The translations under genes were made by a program, and so were the position numbers. A stretch of 64,000 bases of DNA from Alcaligenes ammonioxydans (GTDB lineage: Bacteria; Pseudomonadota; Gammaproteobacteria; Burkholderiales; Burkholderiaceae_B): positions 1,798,001 through 1,862,000 of the forward strand of contig NZ_CP049362.1 of the NCBI RefSeq assembly GCF_019343455.1, in the 5' to 3' direction. The notes below the pieces were generated by a model that worked only from the letters and a program-made list of their open reading frames with translations, was not told the DNA's origin and did not search any database. Below are positions 21,636-31,500 of this stretch, in pieces (the stretch's first letter is position 1; each line of letters opens with the position of its first letter).

Positions 21636-21774
21636 TCAGCCCCTACGGGCTAAGTAGCCCCCAAGATGGGCTTGGTTTCACAAGCTTGGGGGGCAGGTAC
21701 ATGTCAGCGGGATGTGTGCGCATGAGCGTAAGCCCCTGCTGGCCGGTCTGCTTGCCAAGGGCTGTCAGACAGGG

Positions 21775-22698
21775 CTAGGGCTTGTCAGTTGCCTCATCAA
21801 ACACAGCGGGGGCATCGCTGCTGGGAACGCGGGTGGGAGCAGGAGCTCCGTTGCTTTTCAAGGGGGCCACACAGCGAGCCGTAGCGTGTTGGAAGTAGGC
21901 GGTGCCGGCCGGGTAATGGCGTAAACGGGCCAGTTCCGGCTTGGCTTGGATGCTGCTTTCGGATAGGGGAAAGACGATGCCGCGTGTGGGGATGGTATTG
22001 CGTGATGTGCTGGCATCGTCGCCGCCGCCCTTGACGACCCTGACATGAGGCGGGTCGCGCGTGGGGTCTGAGATGACCCATTCATGCAGACCGTTCGCCA
22101 TATCCTGGATACCGAGTGGGTTAGCCGGGAAAGAGCCAATATCGTAGTGCTGTGTTCGTTGCTCCTGATCGGGCAGGTTGCGCCCTTCTTGCCATTGGCC
22201 ATTGTCGGTGGCCCAGGGAAAAGCCTGACCGCGGCTGCGGGCAGCATACTCCCATTCAGCCTCGGTAGGCAGGCGCATATCCAGACCACTGTTTTGACCT
22301 AACCAGGCACAAAATGCCTCCGCTTCGTCATAAGGCATATTGGCGGCTTGTTGTTCGTCGCCTTTGACCGCTTGCCAGCGGGCAGGGCGCTGGGTCTGTT
22401 TTAGAAAGCGGTCATACAGAGCGTTGCTGGCCTCTTTCTTCATGATGGAAAATGCATTGACTTCGACGGGGTAGGGCTCCAGGGCGCCTTGGTCAGGCTG
22501 GGCTACCCATTGCACGCTTTGTGCGCCGTCAGGGGTTCGCATGGGGACCTGAAAATTGCCGGCCATGAAGGAGCCGCCTTCTACTTGTATCAGTTCGGGA
22601 CCGGGTTCGGGGCTGGAGGGCAGTGATCTCAACACCAGTAAGAGCAATACGCTGGCAACGATGAGAGTTGCACTGATCCGGACGGGGGTATGACGCAA
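21775..22698 (-). CDS. SUMF1/formylglycine-generating-like domain protein
   Basis: Protein of 307 residues with an N-terminal membrane anchor (about 9-28). The domain begins LIQVEGGSFMAGNF and continues VNAFSIMKKEASNALYDRFL, MPYDEAEAFCAWLGQ, MRLPTEAEWEYAARSRGQAFPW and DMANGLHEWV, the hallmarks of the FGE-sulfatase fold. I see no catalytic Cys pair in the C-terminal part, so formylglycine formation is doubtful; many such proteins have other roles. The start is TTG 22698 with AAGGAA upstream. The gene at 22858 on the same strand may be co-transcribed. Confidence 0.78.
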   Translation of the reverse strand: MRHTPVRISATLIVASVLLLLVLRSLPSSPEPGPELIQVEGGSFMAGNFQVPMRTPDGAQSVQWVAQPDQGALEPYPVEVNAFSIMKKEASNALYDRFLKQTQRPARWQAVKGDEQQAANMPYDEAEAFCAWLGQNSGLDMRLPTEAEWEYAARSRGQAFPWATDNGQWQEGRNLPDQEQRTQHYDIGSFPANPLGIQDMANGLHEWVISDPTRDPPHVRVVKGGGDDASTSRNTIPTRGIVFPLSESSIQAKPELARLRHYPAGTAYFQHATARCVAPLKSNGAPAPTRVPSSDAPAVFDEATDKP

Positions 22699-22857
22699 TC
22701 TGGGTTCCTTGTCGCTGGCTTTGGTATAAGTCAGCGTTTCATCGATTTGTGGGTTGTGCTTTTCAGGCCCCGTATTATTTCACGCTTGCTTCCGTGATGG
22801 GTTTGCCTGTGCGCAGAGTTTACTCATTTAAGTCAGACGACGGGGTCGACCAGGCAC

Positions 22858-23469
22858 TTATTCGGCAGGAACCGCGGTTTTTTTGGGGATGACGCTCAGA
22901 GGAATACGAATCACCTGCCCTTCTTGAACCACAATGCTCCAGCGATCAGCTTGAAACAGCGCAGGGCTGACTTCAAATACCGCCACATCGGAAACGCTGA
23001 CGCCAGGATTGATCTTGTCGGGCCCCACGGTGTCCAGATCATGCGCGTAACGGTAGTCCTGGCTTGCCCGTCGGTTCGGGGCGAACTTCTGACCGGCGGC
23101 ATTCGCCAGGAAGAGGCGTGGCCGGTGTACCTGCGGGTTCAGAGGACGGCCTGAGGTGTTGGTGTAGCGGTAATGCAAAATGATAAATAGATTATTCTGG
23201 CGGGCGGGTGTGCCCATCTCGCCTTCATTCGGCTCATTTTGGGTGTTCCACCCGATCAGCTCGATATGCAGGCGCACTCCCCGATACTGAGGCGAGAGCA
23301 GGGTGGCTCCGTAGTTCAGCACGGAAGCCGCAGGTGGGATGGGCGCGATGGGAGGGGGCGCAGCAGGCTGCGTACGGGTGGATAGAATCCGGTCGTTTTG
23401 ACTGTAAGCGACGGCAGACCACAGGGCCAAAGTGACACACAGCCAAAAACGGGAACGGGGAGCAATCAT
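22858..23469 (-). CDS. Secreted DUF4352-like protein
   Basis: Protein of 203 residues with signal peptide RSRFWLCVTLALWSAVAYS. The domain is beta-rich (VRLHIELIGWN, FIILHYRYTNTSGRPLNP, PRLFLANAAGQKFAPNRRA, VGPDKINPGVSVSDVAVFEV), an immunoglobulin-like layout resembling DUF4352. Start ATG 23469 places the signal peptide near the N-terminus; a GTG at 23514 is less likely. It lies upstream of the SUMF1-like gene, with 159 bp between. Confidence 0.6.
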   Translation of the reverse strand: MIAPRSRFWLCVTLALWSAVAYSQNDRILSTRTQPAAPPPIAPIPPAASVLNYGATLLSPQYRGVRLHIELIGWNTQNEPNEGEMGTPARQNNLFIILHYRYTNTSGRPLNPQVHRPRLFLANAAGQKFAPNRRASQDYRYAHDLDTVGPDKINPGVSVSDVAVFEVSPALFQADRWSIVVQEGQVIRIPLSVIPKKTAVPAE

Positions 23470-23544
23470 GGGGCGAGGCGAACAAGAGGCTTCATCGGTT
23501 ACAGGGCCGGTCACGGTGACCCATATGGCAGGCCGGAAAAAAAT

Positions 23545-23564
23545 AAACGGCTCATGGGCCGTTT
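23545..23564. terminator. Bidirectional terminator
   Basis: Stem AAACGGC/GCCGTTT with a 6-nt loop. An A-rich run precedes it and TTTTT follows, so it can stop transcription in both directions. It overlaps the 3' end of the 71-residue gene. Confidence 0.8.
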
Positions 23565-23767
23565 TTCTTCACTACTTTTTTCAGATCATCCAGCTCTTTG
23601 CGCAGAGCGACGACTTCGTCACTGAGTAAACCAATGACGGCCATTTGACTTTGGTACATCTCTACCAAGGGGTGGTAACTGATACCACGACTGGTCAGTT
23701 CCCGACAAAGCGCGCTAAGACCGGTTCCAGCGCGCTTGGTTAAGGTTGCCATCTTCCTGTGATCCAT
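23552..23767 (-). CDS. Small coiled-coil protein, unknown
   Basis: Protein of 71 residues. It begins MDHRKMATLTKRAGTGLSAL and ends with a likely coiled coil (LLSDEVVALRKELDDLKKVVKK). No family recognised. ATG 23767 and a terminator overlapping the stop support a real monocistronic gene. Confidence 0.55.
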   Translation of the reverse strand: MDHRKMATLTKRAGTGLSALCRELTSRGISYHPLVEMYQSQMAVIGLLSDEVVALRKELDDLKKVVKKNGP

Positions 23768-23884
23768 AAGCCTGCGTCCTGATCCGTAGTTGTTCGATGT
23801 TTACATCCGTTAACCATACCAAAATTCGATGACAATAGTCATTTTTCTTAAAACTTCTTGTATATCGGTGGCTTGGCAATTGCC

Positions 23885-25252
23885 TTAGCCCACCTGAAAG
23901 TTTCCCTCCGGATAACGAACCCGGCTGCGTTTGCGGGTGGCCAGCGTGTACACCAGGGTCAGAGGCCCGAGTCGACCCGCAAACATCAGGATCATGATCA
24001 GGATCTGGCTGGGCAGGGATAGTTTGTGGGTGATGCCGTGGCTCATGCCGGTAGTGCTGAGCGCGGAGGCCGCTTCAAAGAGCAGGCTGGTAATGGGCAT
24101 GTCTTCAAACAGCGTCAGCAGCAAAACACTGATGAAATACAGGGCGCCGGTGATCAGGAACAGGGCCAGGGCTTTCTGGACGGTCTCAGGCGGTACGCTG
24201 CGTTCCATCAGAACGACTTCTTCGCGTTGACGGATATAGGAGCGCACGGCTGCCAGCAGCACAATCAAGGTGCCGATCTTGATGCCACTGGCCGTACTGA
24301 GTGAGCCGCCACCAATCAGCATTAGCACAATCAAGGTTAACTGGGTGCTGTCGCGCAGATTGGCAATATCCATGGTGGTGAAGCCGGCAGTGCGGGTCGC
24401 GGCGTTCTGCATCCAGGCGGCCAGTGCCTGGTCGCCGGTGCCCAACATGCCCAGGGTGTGCGGGTTGTTGAATTCCAGTGCCCACAGGCTTAAAAAACCG
24501 ATCAGATTCAGTACCAGCGTTCCGATCAGGATGAGCTTGGTGTAGGGCAGGAGGGTTTGCCAGCGTTTTTTCTGGCCGACATCGGCAAGGACTGTAAAAC
24601 CGATTCCGCCCAGAATAATCAGACCGGACAGCGTCATGACTGAAATAATATCGCCGGAGATGGGGATCAGCGAGTCATGAAACAGTGAGAAGCCGGCGTT
24701 GTTAAAAGCCGTCACCGAGTGGAACAGGGCGCGATACAGGGCCGTTGTCCAGGGAAAATCGATGGACCAGCGCAAGAACAGGATGGCGGCTGCGATCAGT
24801 TCAATCAGGGCAGCAATCTTGAAAACCTGGAAGGCCGTGCTGCGGATACGGGACACGCTGGTCTGATTAAAGGCTTCCAAAGCCAGCGCTTGTTGGCTGA
24901 CACTGATGCGCTTGTGCATGGTGATCGCCGCAATCACGGCGAAGGTCACAAATCCCATGCCACCAATCTGCACCAGCAGCGCCAGGACAATTTGTCCGAA
25001 GTGGGTTAGGTCCGTGGCCGGGTCAATGACCGCCAGCCCGGTGACGGTGACCGCCGAGGTGGCCATGAACAGGGCCTGGAAAACCCCCAGACGGTGTTCA
25101 GCGGCTTGTGGCAGGCTGAGCAAAAGGGTGCCCAGGATAATCAAGGCCATAAAGCCCAAGGCCAGCACCAGCGGCGGGCTGGCGCTCAAGGTGCGAGCAT
25201 GAGGATGGACCTCAAGACGGCGGGTAAAGCTATTGGGCAGCCAGTTGCGCAT
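23885..25252 (-). CDS. K+ uptake channel subunit, TrkH/KtrB family
   Basis: Protein of 455 residues. Four pore loops carry the family pattern: SAVTVTGLAV, FNNAGFSLF, ATRTAGFTT and STTGMSHG, with the conserved glycine in each. The C-terminus (FAGRLGPLTLVYTLA) matches KtrB. The length fits KtrB rather than the longer TrkH. It forms the membrane pore for Na+-linked K+ uptake. ATG 25252 follows the ktrA-like stop by 3 bp, so the two subunits are made together. Confidence 0.88.
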   Translation of the reverse strand: MRNWLPNSFTRRLEVHPHARTLSASPPLVLALGFMALIILGTLLLSLPQAAEHRLGVFQALFMATSAVTVTGLAVIDPATDLTHFGQIVLALLVQIGGMGFVTFAVIAAITMHKRISVSQQALALEAFNQTSVSRIRSTAFQVFKIAALIELIAAAILFLRWSIDFPWTTALYRALFHSVTAFNNAGFSLFHDSLIPISGDIISVMTLSGLIILGGIGFTVLADVGQKKRWQTLLPYTKLILIGTLVLNLIGFLSLWALEFNNPHTLGMLGTGDQALAAWMQNAATRTAGFTTMDIANLRDSTQLTLIVLMLIGGGSLSTASGIKIGTLIVLLAAVRSYIRQREEVVLMERSVPPETVQKALALFLITGALYFISVLLLTLFEDMPITSLLFEAASALSTTGMSHGITHKLSLPSQILIMILMFAGRLGPLTLVYTLATRKRSRVRYPEGNFQVG

Positions 25253-25255
25253 ACA

Positions 25256-25909
25256 TCAGACCAGTTTGGGGGCGGCAGTACGAAGTGCTTGCAATTGCCC
25301 AAACAAAATGAGCAGATCCTTGGCATGCAGGGAGAAATCAGGGCCGGGCTGAATGGTGGTCTGGCCGCGGCGCTTGACCAGCAAGACTTGGACATCGGTC
25401 AATTGCTCGCGCAGTATATCCCGTATGGTCTGGCCATTCATATTGTCGCTGGCGGTCACCTCCACAATGTAATCCCCATTTCCCAGGGTGATGTAGTCGT
25501 TGACCATGGGGTAGCTCAACATTTGGGCAACGCGTATACCCATTTCTTCTTCGGGGTGGATAATCCGGTTGACCCCAATCTTGGCCAGAATCAGATGCTG
25601 GGTATGGGAAATGGCTTTGGCCCAGATGGTGGGGACGCCAAAACTTTTCAAATGCACCACGCACACCAGGCTTGATTCAATATCCGCCCCAATGGCAACC
25701 AGAACGACGTCATAATTGTCCAGCCCCAGCTCCTCCAGAGCCTGACGGTCAGTGACATCGGCGATGACGGCACGGTTTAATTGGTCGGCGTATTTGTTGA
25801 CCAGTTTCGGATTGGTGTCCACTCCCAGCACGGAGTGTCCCATTTTCATGAGTTCCAGAGCGCAGGCTGATCCAAAGCGGCCTAGCCCTATGACGGCGAA
25901 CTGTGCCAT
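25256..25909 (-). CDS. K+ uptake regulatory subunit, TrkA/KtrA family
   Basis: Protein of 217 residues. The N-terminal RCK domain has Rossmann motif GLGRFG (8-13) and an acidic end to strand 2 (GVDTNPKLV); the C-terminal TrkA_C domain follows (about 140-217). Members bind ATP/ADP and gate the KtrB pore at the cytoplasmic face. One RCK domain, as in KtrA. First gene of the ktrAB-type operon; ATG 25909. Confidence 0.88.
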   Translation of the reverse strand: MAQFAVIGLGRFGSACALELMKMGHSVLGVDTNPKLVNKYADQLNRAVIADVTDRQALEELGLDNYDVVLVAIGADIESSLVCVVHLKSFGVPTIWAKAISHTQHLILAKIGVNRIIHPEEEMGIRVAQMLSYPMVNDYITLGNGDYIVEVTASDNMNGQTIRDILREQLTDVQVLLVKRRGQTTIQPGPDFSLHAKDLLILFGQLQALRTAAPKLV

Positions 25910-26065
25910 AGCTTATTTGTTCCGTTTGATGCTTGAAACAATTTCAAGCCAAATTAAGCGTTGATGGTATAAAGAGATATCTGGTAAAAACCCTTATCGG
26001 GTATTCCCTTGGGCGCGTGTCGTTCAAGCCCTGGCGGAAACATCAATAGTGGACAGTGTAAAACA

Positions 26066-27166
26066 ATGGTTAGTTTGTTTGATCCAATCAAACTGGGTGA
26101 TATTGAGCTCATGAACCGCATCATCATGGCGCCCATGACACGCGCGCGCGCCTCGGAGGGCCGTATGCCCAACGATTTGATGCGTATGTACTATTGTCAG
26201 CGGGCCAGTGCGGGGCTGATTGTAGCCGAAGCGACCTCGGTATCGCCGCAAGGCGTGGGCTATGCCCACACACCGGGCATCTGGAGCAGCGCGCAGGTAG
26301 ACGCCTGGCGCACGATTACCGAAGCCGTGCATGCCAAGGGGGGGCGGATCGTTCTGCAATTGTGGCATGTGGGGCGGGTGTCTGACCCGGAGTTTCTCAA
26401 TGGGCAGATGCCGGTAGCGCCTAGTGCAATTGCCTGTGACGGCATGGTCAGCCATTTAAGCCCCGAGCGTCCTTTCGTGGTGCCTCGCGCCTTGCGCATA
26501 GAAGAAATTGCCGACATCGTGGACGATTTTGCTGTAGCGGCCCAAAACGCACTCAGTGCGGGCTTTGATGGGGTAGAGATACACGGTGCCAATGGTTATC
26601 TGATTGACCAGTTCTTGCACGATGGGTCCAACACGCGTACCGATGCGTACGGCGGAACGATTGAAAATCGGGCGCGTTTCCTGTTGGAAATTGTGGATGC
26701 GTGTGTGGCCATTTGGGGTGCCGGCCGGGTGGGTGTGCATTTGTCTCCACGGGGTGGTTTGCATGGCATGAAGGATTCCGATCCGGCCCGCTTGTTCTCT
26801 TACGTGGCCTGTGAGCTGGATCGCCGCGATATTGCCTTTTTGTTCTTGCGCGAAAGTCCGGCCTCGGACAGCTTGTTGCCCATGATCAAATGTCAGTTTG
26901 GTGGCGCCATTATTGCCAATGAGCATTTTGATTTGCCCACCGCACAGACCACTTTATCCAAAGGCATGGCCGATGCCGTGTCGTTCGGTAAGGCTTTTTT
27001 ATCCAATCCGGATTTGCCATTGCGTTTGCAGTTACGCGCTCCCCTCAATAGCTGGGACCGGGATTCGTTTTACACCCAGGGCCCCAAAGGCTATACGGAT
27101 TATCCATTTTTGAAAACCCAGGCAGACTGTGAGCAGTCGGTGGGTGAGGATTTGCAGACGCATTAA
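26066..27166 (+). CDS. Alkene reductase, Old Yellow Enzyme family
   Basis: Protein of 366 residues, TIM-barrel flavoprotein. Visible motifs: LFDPIKLGDIELMNRIIMAPMTRARA, LQLWHVGRVS, EIHGANGYLIDQFL (substrate-binding His and Asn in HGAN), NTRTDAYGGTIENRARFLLE and RVGVHLSPRG. It would reduce electron-poor C=C bonds or nitro groups with NADPH through FMN. Start ATG 26066. Substrate unknown. A terminator follows. Confidence 0.88.
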   Translation: MVSLFDPIKLGDIELMNRIIMAPMTRARASEGRMPNDLMRMYYCQRASAGLIVAEATSVSPQGVGYAHTPGIWSSAQVDAWRTITEAVHAKGGRIVLQLWHVGRVSDPEFLNGQMPVAPSAIACDGMVSHLSPERPFVVPRALRIEEIADIVDDFAVAAQNALSAGFDGVEIHGANGYLIDQFLHDGSNTRTDAYGGTIENRARFLLEIVDACVAIWGAGRVGVHLSPRGGLHGMKDSDPARLFSYVACELDRRDIAFLFLRESPASDSLLPMIKCQFGGAIIANEHFDLPTAQTTLSKGMADAVSFGKAFLSNPDLPLRLQLRAPLNSWDRDSFYTQGPKGYTDYPFLKTQADCEQSVGEDLQTH

Positions 27167-27200
27167 TTCGGCGCTCTGGTTAAGTCGCTTGAAAATAAAA

Positions 27201-27221
27201 AAGCCCGTTTGATGCGGGCTT
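27201..27221. terminator. Bidirectional terminator
   Basis: Stem AAGCCCG/CGGGCTT with loop TTTGATG; A-run before and T-run after. It ends the alkene reductase transcript and could also serve the opposite strand. Confidence 0.85.
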
Positions 27222-27360
27222 TTTTAATGGAATTTGTGGTGATTCGGTAGTGGATTGAAACAAGGTGCCGTTTTTGAATGATTGTGTGCGGATGGCTGAT
27301 TTACTGGTGTCAACGCTGGTTTGACGGTGCCCGTTTAGGCAATCCCTTGGCGCGTGGCGT

Positions 27361-27780
27361 TCAGCTACCGCGCACAACCCGAAAAGTGGCTGCCGCTTTA
27401 ACCAGCAAGCGCTCCTTCTCGTCGTATCCGCCTCCTTCGCAATAGGCGGTGTCGCCTTCCAGATAGAGACACCGGGCTTTGAACCAGACATCGCCACGGG
27501 CTGGGAGCAGGAACTGGGTGTTCATGTCGATGGTGGCCATCCCTGAACCAGGGCGCTGGGCTCGCGCGGCAGCGCTGAGCGTGAAGTCCAGAATAGCCAT
27601 CAAGGTGCCTCCATGTACATCCGCACGGGAGTTGGCATTCCAGGCTTGCCAGGGCAGAAAAGTGATCACTTCCTGCTCGGTGCTGCTGACGGTTTGCAGG
27701 CCCAGGTGCTGCATCAAAGGGATATGAGTGCCGAAGAAATCCTGTTTGGGCTGCGCCAGTTCGGCCTGCAAATGCTTCAT
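27361..27780 (-). CDS. PaaI-family acyl-CoA thioesterase
   Basis: Protein of 139 residues with a single hotdog domain. NSRADVHGGTLMAILDFTLSAAA holds the HGG motif and the helix with the catalytic Asp position; MATIDMNTQFLLPARGDV is the core strand. It hydrolyses acyl- or aryl-CoA thioesters. ATG 27780 overlaps the YqeY stop (ATGA), so it is translated with it. Confidence 0.85.
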   Translation of the reverse strand: MKHLQAELAQPKQDFFGTHIPLMQHLGLQTVSSTEQEVITFLPWQAWNANSRADVHGGTLMAILDFTLSAAARAQRPGSGMATIDMNTQFLLPARGDVWFKARCLYLEGDTAYCEGGGYDEKERLLVKAAATFRVVRGS

Positions 27781-28238
27781 GGATTCAGCTTCTGCTTCAC
27801 TTGAGCGGAAACTTGAGACATATCGGCACGACCGGCCAGTTTGGCTTTAACCAAACCCATGACCTTGCCCATCAGTGCGGGACCTTGAGCGCCTTCCGAT
27901 TGGGCTTGGGTAATTGCATCGGCAATTGCAGCATCAATTTCTGCCTTATCGGCCTGTTGGGGCAGATATTCTTGCAGAATCTGCAATTCTGCTGCTTCTT
28001 TCTCGGCGCTTTCAGTGCGACCGGCCGATTCAAAAGCCTGAATGGATTCGCGGCGCTGCTTGACCTGTTTTTCAATGATGCTTGTGACTTCGGCATCGCC
28101 CAGCTCCGTACGCTCATCCACTTCACGTTGTTTGATCGCGGCTTGCAAAAAGCGCAAGGTCTCCAGGCGCGCGCTATCGCGAGCGCGCATCGCCGTTTTG
28201 ATATCGTCAGCTAAACGGATTTTGAGTGTTTGACTCAT
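27777..28238 (-). CDS. yqeY: GatB/YqeY domain protein
   Basis: Protein of 153 residues (KIRLADDIKTAMRARDSARLETLRFLQAAIKQREVDER, then EKEAAELQILQEYLPQQ). The YqeY domain is the tRNA-binding tail module of GatB as a stand-alone protein; its cellular role is unsettled. ATG 28238 is chosen over an upstream codon at 28262. It is coupled to the PaaI-type gene. Confidence 0.9.
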   Translation of the reverse strand: MSQTLKIRLADDIKTAMRARDSARLETLRFLQAAIKQREVDERTELGDAEVTSIIEKQVKQRRESIQAFESAGRTESAEKEAAELQILQEYLPQQADKAEIDAAIADAITQAQSEGAQGPALMGKVMGLVKAKLAGRADMSQVSAQVKQKLNP

Positions 28239-28302
28239 GGTGGTTCCTGATTGAACGGGCAAAGCCTTAGTTTAACGCAGGGTGGGATGGGGAAAAATCC
28301 GA

Positions 28303-31300
28303 TTATTGAAAATCCCGACTGCGCGTCACCAGATCACCGATCAGGTGATTCAGGCAAACCAGGCGTCGGGCAATCAAATGGCAGACAGCACCGTCGCGCT
28401 GCCAGATGCCATAGACGCCAAGCAGACGTGACTGGAGCAGTGCCTGGGATTGCTCCTGAGCCAGCTCCTCGCGCACGATGACATTCACACTGCCTGTTTC
28501 GTCTTCCAGCGTCACAAAGACCGTGCCCTTGGCGGTGCCGGGACGTTGGCGGGTCGTGACCAGGCCACAGGCCCGTGCCAGCCGGCGGTCCGGGTAGTTC
28601 AGACTCAGTTGCGCTGCCGTTGAGAATCGCAAAGGAATTAACTGCTGTCGCAGCAAGGACAGGGGGTGACGGTGCAAACTTAATCCGACTGCCTGATAGT
28701 CGCTCAATACCTCTATCCCTACGCTGGTACGAGGTAGCTCTGGCGTCGTGTCCGGGTTTTCTGCATGGCTGAGCAAACCGGCCTGGCTGGGACGGCGAGC
28801 ATCCCATACGCCATGTCGACGCTGGCTATAAGCGCTGCGCAAGGCATGGGCTTGCGCCAGGGCTTGTTGATCATGAGCGGACAGGGCCAGCTCCTGGCGC
28901 AAGCAGGCCAGGTTCAATGTCCGTTCGGGGTGGTTTTGCCGGTAGTGAACAATAGCGTGTGCGCCTTGCTCACTTAAACCTTTAACCATGTGCAGGCCCA
29001 GACGGACCTGGCGCGGGCTGCCCGGTGCTGAACATACATGGCTGTCAAACAGGCTGTATTGCACATCAACAGGCAGCACTTGTACGCCGTGGCGGCGTGC
29101 ATCCTGGACCAATTGGCTGGGGCCATAAAAGCCCATGGGCTGAGAGTTCAGCAAAGCGGCCAGAAAATGATCGGGATAACGCGCTTTCAGATAGGCACTG
29201 AACCAGGCCAGTTTGGCGAAGCTGGCCGAATGGCTTTCGGGAAAACCGTATTCCCCAAAACCGCTGATCTGATCAAACAGGCGCTTGGCGAACTCAGGGG
29301 GATACTGTTTAGCGGCCATACCATCTAGCAACTCCTGTTCAAAAGGCCCCAAACCACCACGGCGACGCCAGGCAGCCATGGCTCGTCGCAGGGCATCTGC
29401 TTTGTCGGCCGAAAAACCTGCCGCCTCCATGGCCAGTTCCATCGCCTGCTCCTGAAAAATAGGCACGCCCAAGGTGCGTTCCAGCACAGGGCGGATTTCG
29501 GGAGCGGGGTAATCGACTTTGCTGGGGTCGCGACGGCGTTCCAGATACGGGTGCACCATGCCACCTTGAATGGGGCCGGGCCTCACGATCGCCACTTGCA
29601 CCACCAGGTCATAAAAGCACTTGGGACGTAGCCGCGGCAACATGCTCATCTGGGCGCGGGATTCGATCTGGAATACGCCTATGGTGTCGGCGCGCCGGAT
29701 CATGCGAAAGGTTTTGGCGCTGTGCAAAGGAATGTCTTGCAAGCGGAACGGCTTGCCTGTTTGCTGACTGATGCTGTCCAGGCATCGACGCAGGGCGCTC
29801 AACATGCCCAAAGCCAGGATGTCGACTTTCAGCAGTCCCAGCACATCCAGATCATCCTTGTCCCATTGCACGACGCTGCGTCCCGGCATGGCGGCGTTTT
29901 GAATCGGCACCAGCCTGTGCAAAGGCGTTTGTGAAATCACAAAACCACCGGGATGCTGAGACAGGTGACGCGGGAAACCCATGAGCTGACGGGTCAAAGA
30001 CAGCCATTGATGGGCTTGTTCAGGCGGGCATTCGGGAAAGCGTGCCAGGACCTCATCCTGAATACGGGTATCTTTGAGCCAGGCGCGGTCACATTGGATC
30101 AAGGCCTCGATCAAGGCGTGAGGAATGCTAAGTGCCTTGCCGGTATCACGCAAGGCGCTGCGACGGCGGTAGCTCGTGATTACCGCCGTTAATGCAGCCC
30201 GTTCACGACCATATTTACGATAAATGTATTGAATGACTTCTTCGCGACGCTGGTGCTCGAAGTCCACATCGATATCGGGCGGTTCGGCCCGTGCCCGACT
30301 GATAAAGCGGGCAAACAGCGTATGAGTGCTGGCGGGGTCCACTTCCGTAATACCCAGGCAATAGCATACCGCTGAATTGGCGGCCGAGCCGCGTCCCTGG
30401 CACAGAATTCCCCGGCTGCGGGCGTAGCTGACGATGTCATACAAGGTCAGAAAGTAGGACTCGTAGCCCAGGTCTTCAATCAGGCTCAGCTCTTCGTCCA
30501 GGCGCGTGCGCAAACGGTCACTGATTCCTTTCGGATAGCGCCTGTGCGCGCCACGCTCGGTTTCCTGTCGCAGATACTCACTGCCACTGAGGCCGGGCGG
30601 AACAATCTCGACCGGGTACTCGTACTTGATTTCGCTTAAACAAAACTGGCACAGCTCTTGAATGTGATCGCTGGTCTTGCGCAAGTCGGCCGGGTAGAGG
30701 TTGGCCAGTTGGAAACGACTGCGCAAGTGGTGTTCCGCATTGCTGGCCAGAGACCAGCCACATTCCTGTATGGGTGTTTTCAGGCGTATGGCGGTCAAGG
30801 TGTCGTGCAAGGGCTGGCGAGAACGCACATGCATGTGGACGCCGCCCAAGGCGGCACAAGACAGGCCACACTGTTGGGCTGCCAGCCGAACCGTGCGTAA
30901 ATGCTGCTGATCCTGATCCCGCCTATGTAAGCTGAGGCCTAAAAACAAACGGTCGGCAAACAGGCTTTTCAAGTCTTGCGCTTGCTGATAGATGTGTTCG
31001 CCAGACAGGCCATAAGCCGGTTTGTAAATGACCAGACAGTCGGCTAATACCGTGTGCTGCGCACCGTAGCGGGCTTGCTGCAAAAAGGACCAGTCAATGG
31101 GCGCCTCCTGCTTCAAGTCCAAAGACTGGTGCAGCTCAGAGATGAACTGACAAAGATTGCCATAGCCTTCTTTGTTGCGGGGCAGAATCAAGAGTTCGTG
31201 GGCCTGCGTGTCGTTGGGTGAAGCGGTCTCACAATGCGTGCCAGGGCAGGAGGAAGTGTCCCATTGGCCGCTAAAGCGGAATCGGCTGCCAACCAGCAAA

Positions 31301-31500
31301 CGGATCTGTGGATGCAGTCGGGTCTGTGCGTAGGCGCGGACTACCCCGGCCATGGAGGCGTAGTCGCATAAGGCCAGTGCCTTGTAGCCCAGCTCGGCGG
31401 CTCGACTGATCAGCTCCTCGGGATGGGAGGCACCCGTCAAAAAACTGTAGTTGGACAGGCAGTCCAGTTCGGAGTAGAGCAGTTCTGAAGGGATACTCAT
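28303..31500 (-). CDS. dnaE2: Error-prone DNA polymerase III alpha, DnaE2
   Basis: Protein of 1065 residues. It starts YSELDCLSNYSFLTGASHPEELI (PHP domain), continues with C-family polymerase segments (PDIDVDFEHQRREEVIQYIY with catalytic aspartates, VQWDKDDLDVLGLLKVDILALGML, GFPESHSASFAKLAWFSAYLK), and ends in an OB-fold (CGLVTTRQRPGTAKGTVFVTLEDETG). The length fits DnaE2. It performs mutagenic lesion bypass with ImuA and ImuB. ATG 31500 overlaps the imuB stop (ATGA). SOS control comes from the LexA box before imuA. Confidence 0.95.
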   Translation of the reverse strand: MSIPSELLYSELDCLSNYSFLTGASHPEELISRAAELGYKALALCDYASMAGVVRAYAQTRLHPQIRLLVGSRFRFSGQWDTSSCPGTHCETASPNDTQAHELLILPRNKEGYGNLCQFISELHQSLDLKQEAPIDWSFLQQARYGAQHTVLADCLVIYKPAYGLSGEHIYQQAQDLKSLFADRLFLGLSLHRRDQDQQHLRTVRLAAQQCGLSCAALGGVHMHVRSRQPLHDTLTAIRLKTPIQECGWSLASNAEHHLRSRFQLANLYPADLRKTSDHIQELCQFCLSEIKYEYPVEIVPPGLSGSEYLRQETERGAHRRYPKGISDRLRTRLDEELSLIEDLGYESYFLTLYDIVSYARSRGILCQGRGSAANSAVCYCLGITEVDPASTHTLFARFISRARAEPPDIDVDFEHQRREEVIQYIYRKYGRERAALTAVITSYRRRSALRDTGKALSIPHALIEALIQCDRAWLKDTRIQDEVLARFPECPPEQAHQWLSLTRQLMGFPRHLSQHPGGFVISQTPLHRLVPIQNAAMPGRSVVQWDKDDLDVLGLLKVDILALGMLSALRRCLDSISQQTGKPFRLQDIPLHSAKTFRMIRRADTIGVFQIESRAQMSMLPRLRPKCFYDLVVQVAIVRPGPIQGGMVHPYLERRRDPSKVDYPAPEIRPVLERTLGVPIFQEQAMELAMEAAGFSADKADALRRAMAAWRRRGGLGPFEQELLDGMAAKQYPPEFAKRLFDQISGFGEYGFPESHSASFAKLAWFSAYLKARYPDHFLAALLNSQPMGFYGPSQLVQDARRHGVQVLPVDVQYSLFDSHVCSAPGSPRQVRLGLHMVKGLSEQGAHAIVHYRQNHPERTLNLACLRQELALSAHDQQALAQAHALRSAYSQRRHGVWDARRPSQAGLLSHAENPDTTPELPRTSVGIEVLSDYQAVGLSLHRHPLSLLRQQLIPLRFSTAAQLSLNYPDRRLARACGLVTTRQRPGTAKGTVFVTLEDETGSVNVIVREELAQEQSQALLQSRLLGVYGIWQRDGAVCHLIARRLVCLNHLIGDLVTRSRDFQ

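Noticed and set aside
21636..21700. Terminator after the 21141 lipoprotein gene
   Set aside because: Complementary CCCCCAAG/CTTGGGGG arms exist, but the loop is long and no U-tract follows.
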